A DNA stretch of 64,000 nucleotides, taken from NCBI GenBank assembly GCA_949373145.1, contig CASICI010000029.1, positions 1-64,000 of the forward strand. The letters are read 5' to 3'. The stretch's first letter is position 1. Every line of letters starts with the position of its first letter. The DNA is from an uncultured Phycisphaerales bacterium. GTDB lineage: Bacteria; Planctomycetota; Phycisphaerae; Phycisphaerales; SM1A02. The notes beneath the pieces are model-generated. The model worked only from the letters and a program-made list of their open reading frames with translations, had not been told where the DNA came from and did not search any database. Position numbers and translations under genes: made by a program. Shown here one piece after another: positions 28,526-37,393 of the stretch.

Positions 28526-29068
28526 ATGACCACCTCGGCACAACCTGATCCATCCCGTGTTTCACTTCTCGCTCTCGATTGCGATGGTGTCCTCACCGAC
28601 GGCACCATCGGCTACGACGGGCACGGCGTCGAACGAAAGTTCTTTCACATCCACGATGGGTTCGCGATACGTGCCTGGATGCGAGAGGGTGGATCGGTCG
28701 TGGTCGTGACCGGAAGACATTCTCCCGCACTGTGCGTCCGGATGGCGGAGCTTGGTGTCAAGGAGGTTCACGAGAACGTCCCCGACAAGAATGCGAAACT
28801 GCAGGAGATCATCGCAGCCCATGAGCTGATGCCGGATCAGGTCGCGTTCATGGGTGATGATCTTCCCGATCTTCCCGCCTTCGCGGCCTGTGGTTTCGCT
28901 CTGGCACCCGCCAATGCCGCGCCGGAGGTTCGAGAGCGGGCGCATTTCGTGACCGCGAATTCCGGTGGTGCCGGCGCAGTTCGTGAGGCGATCGAACATC
29001 TCATGCGCAGTACCGGTCGCTGGAGTCAGGTGCTCGCCCGATTCGACGACCAGGCTGATCGGAACTGA
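28526..29068 (+). CDS. kdsC: 3-deoxy-D-manno-octulosonate 8-phosphate phosphatase (KdsC-type HAD)
   Basis: 180 residues, capless HAD of the YrbI/KdsC type. Motif I ALDCDGVLTDG (Asp18, Asp20), FHIHDGFAIR as in KdsC, motif II VVTGR, Lys in NVPDKNAKL, motif IV FMGDDLPDLPA, and the C-terminal NSGGAGAVREAIE conserved in KdsC tetramers. It removes phosphate from KDO-8-P, giving KDO for the LPS inner core. The next gene is an LptC-like protein, as in Escherichia coli kdsC-lptC. Confidence 0.9.
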   Translation: MTTSAQPDPSRVSLLALDCDGVLTDGTIGYDGHGVERKFFHIHDGFAIRAWMREGGSVVVVTGRHSPALCVRMAELGVKEVHENVPDKNAKLQEIIAAHELMPDQVAFMGDDLPDLPAFAACGFALAPANAAPEVRERAHFVTANSGGAGAVREAIEHLMRSTGRWSQVLARFDDQADRN

Positions 29069-29070
29069 AC

Positions 29071-32000
29071 GTGAACATGCGTACCGCCACAACTCGAACC
29101 AACGTCACGTTTCGCAGAGGCGCCATCACGGTGCTCTGGGCGATCCTCTCCGGTGTCGTGCTTGCGGCAGCATTGCTGGTGCTGGTGTGGGTGATCGAAC
29201 CCGAACCCATCGAACGTCGTGAACGACATCGTGACGTCGATGTGACCGAACTCGTCACCCCCGGTTCTCTTTCCGAGAAGGAACGCACGGAGACCGATAC
29301 GAACATGGAGAGTTCGGCCATCAAGCTGGAACAGGGGGCCTGGGTCCAGGTCGCTGACGATGACGGTGGTCTCGCGCAGCAGTACTCGGCCGACCGCATC
29401 GACCCGCTTCCCAATGGACTGCTCGAGATGCAGAGACCACGTGCGAGAATCTACCTCGGAGGCGGCCGTGTTCTGGTGCTTCGTGGAGAGCACGGACTTC
29501 TTGACGCCCCGCAGCAGGCGATTGAATCCGGAACACTCGACGGCGATGTCGTCATCCGGCTCTTCTCCTCGCGAAATGGAGCGGACATCGATCTTCTCAA
29601 CGACGATCCGGAAGTCATCGTTCGAACAGAACAGGCCTCCTTCGACAGCAATCTCGGTGAGATTCGCTGTGATGGTGCCATCAGAGTCGATTCGAAGGAG
29701 GCGAGTTTCGCTGGTGAAGGTCTGACCGTGCTTCTGGGAAGTTCAGGGCGGACCATCAAACGCCTGAGAGTCGATCGTGCCACCGAACCCGTGCGAATCT
29801 TCAGACGTCAGTCGCTTCAGTCGTCCGCCGATTCCGATGTCGGAGCCGCGACCGGGGATGATTCTCCGAACGATGCTTCCGATGTCACCGATTCAGAACC
29901 TCTTTTCTATCGTCTCGAGCTCGAGGACAACGTGCGCATCACGCGTTTCGCGGATGAGACGTCCGAGGTGCCCGAAGCAGTCGTTCGTGGCCAGACCCTG
30001 GTCACCGTCTTCAGTCTCGATGGCGACGGCTTCTCGAAGGCGTCATCTCCCGTGAAGACGGTGCAGGTTCCTGCCGTGTCGCATCCGATGTCCAGAGTCG
30101 ATCTGCTGGGCGCTTCGATCCTCGGAAACACCCAGGATCAGGCGTCCGAAATCAAGCAGCAGCTGATCGAGATCGAGTTCGATGGTTCGCTTCTGATGAC
30201 CATCGCCGAGCCGGAGGAACACCCCGGTTCCGTTGATGATCTGACGGTTCGGATCGATCGGGGAGCCGGCGGGAGAGTGGAGATCGTCGATGCCGCCACC
30301 GAAGCGGTCGCCACCTGTTCGAGTCTCACCTACGAGACGGAGATCGATCGTATCGAACTGGTCGGAGATGAAACGGATCAACTGTTGGTCGACAGTCCCG
30401 ACTTCCAATTGCGAGGTCGTTCGTTCTGGCTGCTTCGTGAGCAGGGGATCGGAGGTCTCGACGGCGCCGGTTCGATGGCATTCAACGGCACCGGCGAAAG
30501 CTCGACGCCCGTGGAGCTTTCCTGGGTGGATGGCGTGAATCTGGAATTCGAACCTGAGAGCGAGACTCTCCGACGAGCCGTCTTCGATACCGGAGTCCGG
30601 GTCAGGAGTCTTGACTTCAGCATGCAATCCGAACGACTCGATGTGAGGCTCGGCGGAGGCGAGGATGGCTCTGCGCCGAGGCTCGAGCGCATCATTGCCT
30701 CCGGTGATGAGACGCTTCCTGTCCAGGCCCGTCGGACCAACGAGCCAGGGCTCCTGATCGCACGTGAACTGAATCTCACACTTCGGCAGGATGCCGTGGG
30801 TGATCCTCATCCCGAACATCTCGTCGCGTCGGGTGGCATCCAGGCATCAGATCGTCAGCAGACGATCTGGGCCGATGATCTCGATGTACGCTTCGAACGC
30901 AGCGCTGGATCCGAACTCGTGGTCGGAAGACTTGAAGCATCCGGGACCGTCGAGTTGATGCTCGACAGTGGTGCTCGTGCCTGGGGAGAGCGACTCATCG
31001 GCAACGGTGTTCGTCGAACCGTCGAGCTTTCATCGATCGATGGTCAAGTCGTCCTCATGCGAGGCAACGTCCTTGCTGATTCTCTTCAAGTGATCCGTTT
31101 CGATGATCAAACGAAATCCGCCGAATCCGATGGGCCCGGGCGTTTTCGTTTTTATGAACTCCCTTTGATGATCGCGGATCAAGGTCGCATGTCGCCTCCG
31201 ACTCTGCAGGACGTCACCCCGTCTCTTGAAGCGACCTGGGGCGGCAGCATGCGTTTCAAGGACGATGAGAACGACGGAGCGAGCGCCCTCGAACTCGAAG
31301 GCGACGTGATCGTCCGGAATCGTCCAGATGTGTTCGAGGAGAACGATCTTGACGCCGGCTTTCTTCGACTGGATTTCTCCAGACGCGCCTCGAGTCCGGT
31401 CGTCGATTCAGAAGGACTCCCTCTGGATGCCAATGCCCGAGAGGCCTTCTCGAATTCCCGTGATCTCGTCGCCTTGCTCGCTCGAGAAGATGCCCGAATG
31501 GAAAGTCGCGCCTGGCGCGACGAGGCTCATCTCGGTGATCCGGACCTGTTCAGGATCGAAGGGGAGGACATCCGCTACGACGCCACCACCGGTGAAGCGG
31601 TGGTCAGAGGGGCGGGTTCTCTTCTGATGAACCGAGTCTCCAATTCGAAGGCTGCCGAGTCTTCAGATGATTCCAAGTCGCCGGCGTTCTCGTTCGGCTC
31701 CGACGGAACCACTCGTTTCAGCTGGACGCAAGGCATGGCGATGCAGAAGACCGTGGGCGATCGTTACGTGGTTTCCATGTCAGGTGATGTCGAGGTCCTG
31801 CATGCCGGTCTTAAGAACGACGACACCCTGACCTTGAGTTCAGCCAGAGTCTCCGCTTTGATCGATCGTCCCCTCCAGACCGTCGCGGACTCGGACACGA
31901 TGTCCGATGGGGGGCTCGACCTCGGTGGTCAGGCTCGGATCCTTCGCCTCACCTCAAGCGGTCAGGTCTACGCCCGAACGACCGATCACGATGTCCAGTG

Positions 32001-32178
32001 CGAGCGTTTCGAATATGACGTCGCCAATGGGATCGCCGAATTGGAGGCTCGCGAGGGGCGGATGGTCACGGTGGTCTCTCGAGGAAGTCCCAATCCCATT
32101 CGTGCCACCAGCATGCGCTGGGACATGGTCTCCGGAAGAATCCAGATCTCGGGTGCTCGCGGTGGAATGGGTCGTTGA
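29071..32178 (+). CDS. Very large LptC/OstA-like LPS export protein
   Basis: 1035 residues with one N-terminal membrane helix (ITVLWAILSGVVLAAALLVLVWVI) and a long periplasmic part rich in short beta segments. Several stretches have the OstA/LptA-C jelly-roll rhythm (LDGDVVIRLF; FDSNLGEIRCDGAIRVDSKEASFAGEGLTVLLG; ASGGIQASDRQQTIWADDLDVRF; RFEYDVANGIAELEAREGRMV). E. coli LptC is about 190 residues, so this would be a multi-repeat version bridging inner to outer membrane. The call rests on the kdsC neighbour plus repeat pattern. GTG 29071 or ATG 29077, just after the kdsC stop. Confidence 0.65.
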   Translation: MNMRTATTRTNVTFRRGAITVLWAILSGVVLAAALLVLVWVIEPEPIERRERHRDVDVTELVTPGSLSEKERTETDTNMESSAIKLEQGAWVQVADDDGGLAQQYSADRIDPLPNGLLEMQRPRARIYLGGGRVLVLRGEHGLLDAPQQAIESGTLDGDVVIRLFSSRNGADIDLLNDDPEVIVRTEQASFDSNLGEIRCDGAIRVDSKEASFAGEGLTVLLGSSGRTIKRLRVDRATEPVRIFRRQSLQSSADSDVGAATGDDSPNDASDVTDSEPLFYRLELEDNVRITRFADETSEVPEAVVRGQTLVTVFSLDGDGFSKASSPVKTVQVPAVSHPMSRVDLLGASILGNTQDQASEIKQQLIEIEFDGSLLMTIAEPEEHPGSVDDLTVRIDRGAGGRVEIVDAATEAVATCSSLTYETEIDRIELVGDETDQLLVDSPDFQLRGRSFWLLREQGIGGLDGAGSMAFNGTGESSTPVELSWVDGVNLEFEPESETLRRAVFDTGVRVRSLDFSMQSERLDVRLGGGEDGSAPRLERIIASGDETLPVQARRTNEPGLLIARELNLTLRQDAVGDPHPEHLVASGGIQASDRQQTIWADDLDVRFERSAGSELVVGRLEASGTVELMLDSGARAWGERLIGNGVRRTVELSSIDGQVVLMRGNVLADSLQVIRFDDQTKSAESDGPGRFRFYELPLMIADQGRMSPPTLQDVTPSLEATWGGSMRFKDDENDGASALELEGDVIVRNRPDVFEENDLDAGFLRLDFSRRASSPVVDSEGLPLDANAREAFSNSRDLVALLAREDARMESRAWRDEAHLGDPDLFRIEGEDIRYDATTGEAVVRGAGSLLMNRVSNSKAAESSDDSKSPAFSFGSDGTTRFSWTQGMAMQKTVGDRYVVSMSGDVEVLHAGLKNDDTLTLSSARVSALIDRPLQTVADSDTMSDGGLDLGGQARILRLTSSGQVYARTTDHDVQCERFEYDVANGIAELEAREGRMVTVVSRGSPNPIRATSMRWDMVSGRIQISGARGGMGR

Positions 32179-32190
32179 GTCGTCGGTCGT

Positions 32191-32988
32191 CTACAGCTCG
32201 GCGCGGATCGCCCAGAGGTCTGGAAACAACGGATTGAAGAGCGTGTTGCGCAGATAGCCGACGCCATCGGAACCACCGGTGCCCATTCGCACGCCCGATG
32301 GTCCTCTGGACCATCATCACGTGTCGATATCGCCATTCCTGGATGCCCTCGTCGAGGTCCACGAGATGCTCGCACAAGGCTCTTTCGTGGGGGTGCTCTC
32401 GATAGAGTCGAATCAGTTCCGGTTGAAATTCGGGACACTCCACGGTGGGCTCGTTTCGAATCCCCCCTGACGAGATGTTCGGGCACTTCGAAGCCCCGGC
32501 CCTTGATCCATCGCGCAGAACACATTCCAGATGGACGGTTCCGCAATGCGTCGAGCCAGAGCATCATGCTCCATCGAACCTTCCGGGTAATGGTTCAGGG
32601 TCTTGGTCCGCTTGTAGCCCAGTTGAAACTCGAACTCGCGGAATTGGGCCGATTGAAAACCACTGGCGCTCTGGAGGAAGTCTCTGAAGGACAGGAAGGA
32701 GATCGGTGTCATCGTCTCGAGAATGTCGATCTGGGACACCATCGTCTTCAGGACGGTCAACATCCTCTTCAACGTCGCGAAGGCGAGTTCGTCCTTGTCC
32801 GCCACGAGATGTCTCTTCAGAAGGTCACCTTCATGAAGCATCTGCTTGAACCAGAGTTCATACACCTGGTGGATGATGATGAAGAGCATCTCATCATGCT
32901 CTTCAGGCGACGACTTCGGCTGCTGGAGATCCAGAAGTTCGGGGACCTTGAGGTAGGACGCGTAGGTGATGGGGTCGGCCTGAGGCAT
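32191..32988 (-). CDS. kynA: Tryptophan 2,3-dioxygenase (three frameshifts)
   Basis: Heme enzyme opening the indole ring of L-Trp to N-formylkynurenine. The N-terminal part (ORF 32413-32988) has the family motif HDEMLFIIIHQVYELWFKQMLHE. Then the frame moves near 32511 (GRGFEVPEHLVR), again at the CCCCCC run 32462-32467 (ELIRLYREHPHERALCEHLVDLDEGIQEWRYRHVMMVQRTIG, ORF 32066-32443), and at CCC 32282-32284 (GTGGSDGVGYLRNTLFNPLFPDLW). Removing three bases gives 264 residues, normal for bacterial TDO, including the proximal heme His in YRHV and the Trp-binding GTGGS loop. No other kynurenine-pathway genes are adjacent. Confidence 0.88.
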
Positions 32989-33054
32989 TGTTCTCTCCGC
33001 ACTTCTAAGGGTGAAAGGTGACGGTAGTCTCGGGCCGGGCTGCTCGCAAGGTGG

Positions 33055-33600
33055 TCAGCGGTCTCGCTGTTCGACCATCTTCTCGACGAGTCGTTCCATT
33101 CGGGCCATCGAGTCCCGGATCTCCGTGAGCACGTCGCCCTTCTCCGAGGCGGACGTCTTCGGTGACGTGCCGGTCATCCGGTCACGTTGTTCGAGCACGT
33201 CCTTCCGAAACGCCTCCGTGTCCTTGATCCCGATCAGGCTGATGAGACTTCCCGGCCCACTCTGCCCGGCCGTCTCCACGGAGATACGGTGGAGCGAGAA
33301 CATCCGCATGATCGGTCCTTGTTCCATCTGGAGATCCGTGATCTTCTCAAGCGGAACCGTCTTCTCGATCTTGTTGAAGACGCCTTTCTTCACATTCAGG
33401 GAGCGCGTCATCAGGACGCAGTCCCAGGATGCGATGACTCTTTTCAGCACGATCTTGTACACGAGCGCGACGATCAGTGTGATCGGAATGGTCACGATGA
33501 AGAGAGAGATCAAGATCAAGCCCATCCAGTGGTACTTGATGATTCCATCTGCATCGAACTCGGCTCTTCTCAGGACGGTTTCTTCTTCACCTGTGGTCAT
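33055..33600 (-). CDS. Bacterial PH-domain membrane protein (YdbS/bPH2-like)
   Basis: 181 residues: two membrane helices in a hairpin (GLILISLFIVTIPITLIVALVYKIVL), then the bPH2 core (SWDCVLMTRSLNVKKGVFNKIEKTVPLEKITDLQMEQGPIMRMFSLHRISVETAG), and an acidic/charged C-terminal helix (DSMARMERLVEKMV) that may be a coiled coil. Function unknown beyond membrane association. ATG 33600. Confidence 0.82.
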   Translation of the reverse strand: MTTGEEETVLRRAEFDADGIIKYHWMGLILISLFIVTIPITLIVALVYKIVLKRVIASWDCVLMTRSLNVKKGVFNKIEKTVPLEKITDLQMEQGPIMRMFSLHRISVETAGQSGPGSLISLIGIKDTEAFRKDVLEQRDRMTGTSPKTSASEKGDVLTEIRDSMARMERLVEKMVEQRDR

Positions 33601-33625
33601 GCGCTTCCTTTCGAGGTCGTCTCGA

Positions 33626-34996
33626 TCATACCGAGGGTGGCGCGAATCCGTCCCGATACCGGCGTCTCACGATGGTGTCGTTCGCTTCGGCATGGTTCGT
33701 GATCGCCCGTCTGGAACGATCCCACACCAGTTCGGTGTTCGGGAATCTGGCGGCCTTCTGCGCCAGAAGCGCGGGCTCGGTGATCCTGACGCCGTCCGGG
33801 AACGGGGTCCGAAGCTCGGTGTCCTTGCCCATGATGTTGTCGACCCAGGCATGCCAGTGGTTCAACGTTTCGAACTCGGGAAGTCCCGGCATCTCGAGGC
33901 CGGGCGTCATCTTGCCGTCACGCCAGATCTCAAGACCGCCTCCGGCGGTCAGGGCCAGGATGCCGCCTTCGCACACGACCATCGTCATGTTCGAGTCAGG
34001 CCATTCTCCCGGAGGGAGCCCGAGTGCCGCTCGTGACGGTGTCTGTCCGCAATCGTTGTAGTGGATCGGGAAGTGATTCGCCGCGAACTTGTCACTGTCC
34101 GACACGTCGTAGGTGACGGTGGACAGGCAGGGGTAGGTGTGGAAGACGTCCGACGGTGCCGGTGCGTGGGTCTTGACCGCCATCGGTGACTGGAGATCGT
34201 CGTAGCCGAAGAAGATCACATCCAGGACATGGACGCCCCAGTCACCCAGACCACCCGTGCCGTAGTCCCACCATGACCGCCATTTCAGGGGGATCAGTCC
34301 GTCGCGAAACGGAGTTTCTTCACAGGGACCCAGCCAGAGATCGAAATCGATGTGTTCGGGCGCGGGCATCGGCTCGGAAAGAACCCGGTCGTAGTTGAAG
34401 TAATGGCCCTGGTTCGGTGAACCCGTCCAGGCGTAGCCGGCGACGGCCTTGCCCAGGACTCCAGAGCGGAGGATCTCGACCGCGGCTCTGCGGCCGGGGT
34501 AGACCATGCGCTGATTGCCGACCTGGGTGATCAGGTTGGGACGCGCTTTCATGGCGTCATCGACCATGGCGAGTTCCTCAAGCTGGTGGACCAACGGCTT
34601 CTGACCGTAGACATGCTTGCCGGCTGCCAGTGCGGTCAGCATGATCGGGGCATGGGTGTGGTCCGGAGTGGAGACGATGACCGCGTCAAACTTGTCGGCG
34701 TGCTGGTCGAACGCCTCTCGGTAGTCAGAGCAGACGAAGGCGTCGGGATGCTTCACTTTGGTGTCTTCGAGGTAGAACCGGTCGACATCACAAAGCCCGG
34801 TGATCTGAACCCCCGGGTGGGAGGCCACCTGGCTGCGGTCGGTGCCACCGATGCTTCCCACCACTCCGATTGAAAGCACGTTCACCCGGCTGTTGGGCGA
34901 GATCCGGTTCATCGCGGACAGGTCCATCGCCGCGATACCCAGGCCTGCGGCTCCCGTCGATTGGATGAATCGTCTTCGTGAAATCGAATCGCGCAT
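33626..34996 (-). CDS. Tat-exported Gfo/Idh/MocA family oxidoreductase
   Basis: 456 residues. The N-terminus SRRRFIQSTGAAGLGIAAMDL is a twin-arginine signal, so the folded NAD(P)-bound protein is exported. Rossmann domain (VLSIGVVGSIGGTDRSQVASHPGVQITGLCDVD), VIVSTPDHTHAPIMLTALAAGKHVYGQKPL with the EKP-like QKP motif, then the C-terminal sheet. Such proteins are very numerous in planctomycetes and mostly act on sugars or inositols. Substrate unknown. ATG 34996 opens the Tat signal. Confidence 0.9.
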   Translation of the reverse strand: MRDSISRRRFIQSTGAAGLGIAAMDLSAMNRISPNSRVNVLSIGVVGSIGGTDRSQVASHPGVQITGLCDVDRFYLEDTKVKHPDAFVCSDYREAFDQHADKFDAVIVSTPDHTHAPIMLTALAAGKHVYGQKPLVHQLEELAMVDDAMKARPNLITQVGNQRMVYPGRRAAVEILRSGVLGKAVAGYAWTGSPNQGHYFNYDRVLSEPMPAPEHIDFDLWLGPCEETPFRDGLIPLKWRSWWDYGTGGLGDWGVHVLDVIFFGYDDLQSPMAVKTHAPAPSDVFHTYPCLSTVTYDVSDSDKFAANHFPIHYNDCGQTPSRAALGLPPGEWPDSNMTMVVCEGGILALTAGGGLEIWRDGKMTPGLEMPGLPEFETLNHWHAWVDNIMGKDTELRTPFPDGVRITEPALLAQKAARFPNTELVWDRSRRAITNHAEANDTIVRRRYRDGFAPPSV

Positions 34997-35110
34997 GATG
35001 TGCTCCGGCGTGCCTGAGGGTGGTGAGTGGCGGTCGATGACCGCCCCTCCATCCTAGGAGAGAACGCCGGATTTGAAAACAAAAGCTCGCGAAGCTTCAG
35101 GGATGATCCC

Positions 35111-36049
35111 TCAGCTCGCGGGCGCTTCTTTTCTCAATTTCATCTCTTGGCGCTCGGGGGAGGGCACTTTGACGTTGCTGACCAGACCGAGCTTCTTCAT
35201 CGTGTTGATCGCCACCCAGCTGGAGTCGAACTGCCACCAACGAAGACCGTGACGGGCTGATGTGGGGAATGCGTGGTGGTTGTTGTGCCAACCCTCTCCA
35301 AGCGCGAGGACCCCGACGAAGGCGTTGTTCTTGCTCTCGTCATTCGACTTGTAGGGTGAGTCTCCCCACAGGTGACAGATCGAGTTGACGCTCCAGGTCG
35401 CGTGGTGCTCCACGAGAATTCGAACCAGGCCGCCCCAGATCATGCCGGTGAGCGCACCCATCCAGGTCATGGTGATCAGACCGCCGAGGACGGCGGGGAT
35501 CAGTACGCCCAGAATCGCCCAGACCAGGAAGGTCGAGTCGATGAATCGGAGCATCGGTTGCGCTCGGAGATCGGGCACGTACTTGTTCACCGGGCTCGTC
35601 GCGGGGCGGAAGAGCCAGCCGATGTGCGAATGCCAGAAGTGGACCAGGAAGCTGTGCTCACCCGGGGCATGCGGTGAGTGCGGATCCTTTTCATGATCGC
35701 TGTGTGCATGGTGCAGTCGGTGTGTGGACACCCACCAGAAGATGGGGCCCTGCATCGCCATCGATCCCATCACGCCCAGCATGAACACCACGGGCTTGGG
35801 GGCATCGAATGACTTGTGTGAAAAGTACCGGTGGAATCCAATGGTGATTCCGAAGCCTGAGACGAGGTACATTCCAAACAGCAGGATCAAGTCCAGCGGT
35901 CCGAAGAAACTGTTCCAGGCCAGAACCATTCCCGCAATGAGTGCAAGCGGGGGAATGATGATGCCCATGAGCAGGGTGAAGAGCACGAATGGTTTCCGTT
36001 CGCTCGCAGTCTTTACTTCCAGCGGTGCGGCGGGTGATCCGGTGGTCAT
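35111..36049 (-). CDS. Acyl-CoA / fatty acid delta-9 desaturase
   Basis: 312 residues of the membrane di-iron desaturase family. Histidine boxes HRYFSH, HRLHHAHSD (HxxHH) and GWHNNHHAFP are in the right order, with hydrophobic hairpins between them. It introduces a cis double bond into saturated acyl chains and sets membrane fluidity. A redox partner (the ferredoxin at 43899, or another) is not adjacent. The 114-base gap upstream of it toward 34996 has no gene. Confidence 0.92.
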   Translation of the reverse strand: MTTGSPAAPLEVKTASERKPFVLFTLLMGIIIPPLALIAGMVLAWNSFFGPLDLILLFGMYLVSGFGITIGFHRYFSHKSFDAPKPVVFMLGVMGSMAMQGPIFWWVSTHRLHHAHSDHEKDPHSPHAPGEHSFLVHFWHSHIGWLFRPATSPVNKYVPDLRAQPMLRFIDSTFLVWAILGVLIPAVLGGLITMTWMGALTGMIWGGLVRILVEHHATWSVNSICHLWGDSPYKSNDESKNNAFVGVLALGEGWHNNHHAFPTSARHGLRWWQFDSSWVAINTMKKLGLVSNVKVPSPERQEMKLRKEAPAS

Positions 36050-36103
36050 TCATAGTCCTATCTGTGAGGGGATGGGGGTGATTCGCAGACTATAGCGTTC
36101 CCG

Positions 36104-37393
36104 TCAGGTCTGCGCCGGATCAAAGGTCAATCTCATCAGGGAAAGGTCGTCATCGAACTGCTTCTTGCCCGAAACCGAAGAAAGCAGATCCCTGAGACGT
36201 CCCGTGGGCGTTCCCCCGCTGCTGGCTCGGACTGCCGCGATCGCCTGGATAAATCCTTCGACTCCGAACATTCGCCCGCTTTGATCGTTCAATTCGATGG
36301 CTGCATCCGAGTAGATCCAGAGCTCCTCACCCGGTCGAAGTGACGTTTCTCCCCGTTCAGGGGGGCTTTCAAGGCCGATTCCCACGATCGTGGCCGTGGA
36401 TTCAAGCCGTTTGGGCATGCCGAAGCCACCCGTGATGATCGGGGGGGGGTGGCCGCCGTTCACGTAGCGCAGGATGCCATCTCGAAGATCCAACACTCCG
36501 TAGAACATCGTGAAAAAACGTCCTCCGCTCTTTTCCATCGGAAATCGACGATCAAGTGACTCGTAGACGCAGACCGGGTCACTGAAATCACATCCCTCGA
36601 GGCTCCGGTGAAGCAATGACGAATGGATGGCACTTCCGTGCAGTGCGGCACCCACTCCGTGTCCCATCACATCCACCACGTAGATCGCCAGGTGATCCTC
36701 ATCCAGCATGGTGTACCCAAGCAGATCGCCTCCCAGTTCCGAGCATGATTCGTAGGTCCAGTCGGTGTGGACCGGACCCGTCGTCAGTGGCTCGGGAAGC
36801 AGCGAACGGACGTACATGGAGGCTTCACTCAGTTCCGCATCGAGCTGCTCACGGGTACGAAGCAGGAGTGACTTGGCATCGATGAGTTGTTTCTGAGTCT
36901 GGATGAGATCCAGCATGTTCAGCTCTCGGTTCGCCAGTTCTCCCATTCGTCGAAACGTCTCGATGTCGAGGCGATCTTCGGGCCACGCCACGGTATCCGC
37001 GATGCACAGGGTTCCGACGTTGAAACCATTGGGGCCCGCCAGCGGGAGGCCTGCGTAGAACCGCACGTTCGGATCGTTTAGAACCAGGGGATTGTCCGCG
37101 AACCGTTCATCCTTCGTGGTGTCGGGAATGATCGTGGGTTCATTCGAAAGAATGGTGTGTCCGCAGAACGAGATCTCCCGGCCGGTTTCATCCGTGGTCA
37201 GTCCGCACTTGGCCTTGAACCACTGGCGATCAGCATCGACGAGCGCGATGTAGGCGATCGGCACGTTGAAGATGCGCGACGCAAGTTCCGTCAGGTGATC
37301 GAAACGATTTTCACTGGGTGTGTCCAGAAGGTTCAGTGCTCGAAGATCGGCCAGACGATCGGCTTCATTGGTGGGGACTGGTGCTTTGATCAT
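36104..37393 (-). CDS. GAF - SpoIIE-type PP2C serine phosphatase
   Basis: 429 residues, cytoplasmic. N-terminal GAF (about 15-165; LADLRALNLLDTPSENRFDHLTELASRIFNVPIAYIALVD), a short helical linker, then a SpoIIE phosphatase domain (about 210-425) with DLLGYTMLDEDHLAIYVVDVMGHGVGAALHGSAI carrying metal-binding Asp residues and GGHPPPIITGG. It likely dephosphorylates an anti-anti-sigma (STAS) protein in a partner-switching cascade; no STAS protein is nearby. ATG 37393 overlaps the stop of the GIDE-LemA gene (ATGA), so the two are translationally coupled. Confidence 0.9.
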   Translation of the reverse strand: MIKAPVPTNEADRLADLRALNLLDTPSENRFDHLTELASRIFNVPIAYIALVDADRQWFKAKCGLTTDETGREISFCGHTILSNEPTIIPDTTKDERFADNPLVLNDPNVRFYAGLPLAGPNGFNVGTLCIADTVAWPEDRLDIETFRRMGELANRELNMLDLIQTQKQLIDAKSLLLRTREQLDAELSEASMYVRSLLPEPLTTGPVHTDWTYESCSELGGDLLGYTMLDEDHLAIYVVDVMGHGVGAALHGSAIHSSLLHRSLEGCDFSDPVCVYESLDRRFPMEKSGGRFFTMFYGVLDLRDGILRYVNGGHPPPIITGGFGMPKRLESTATIVGIGLESPPERGETSLRPGEELWIYSDAAIELNDQSGRMFGVEGFIQAIAAVRASSGGTPTGRLRDLLSSVSGKKQFDDDLSLMRLTFDPAQT

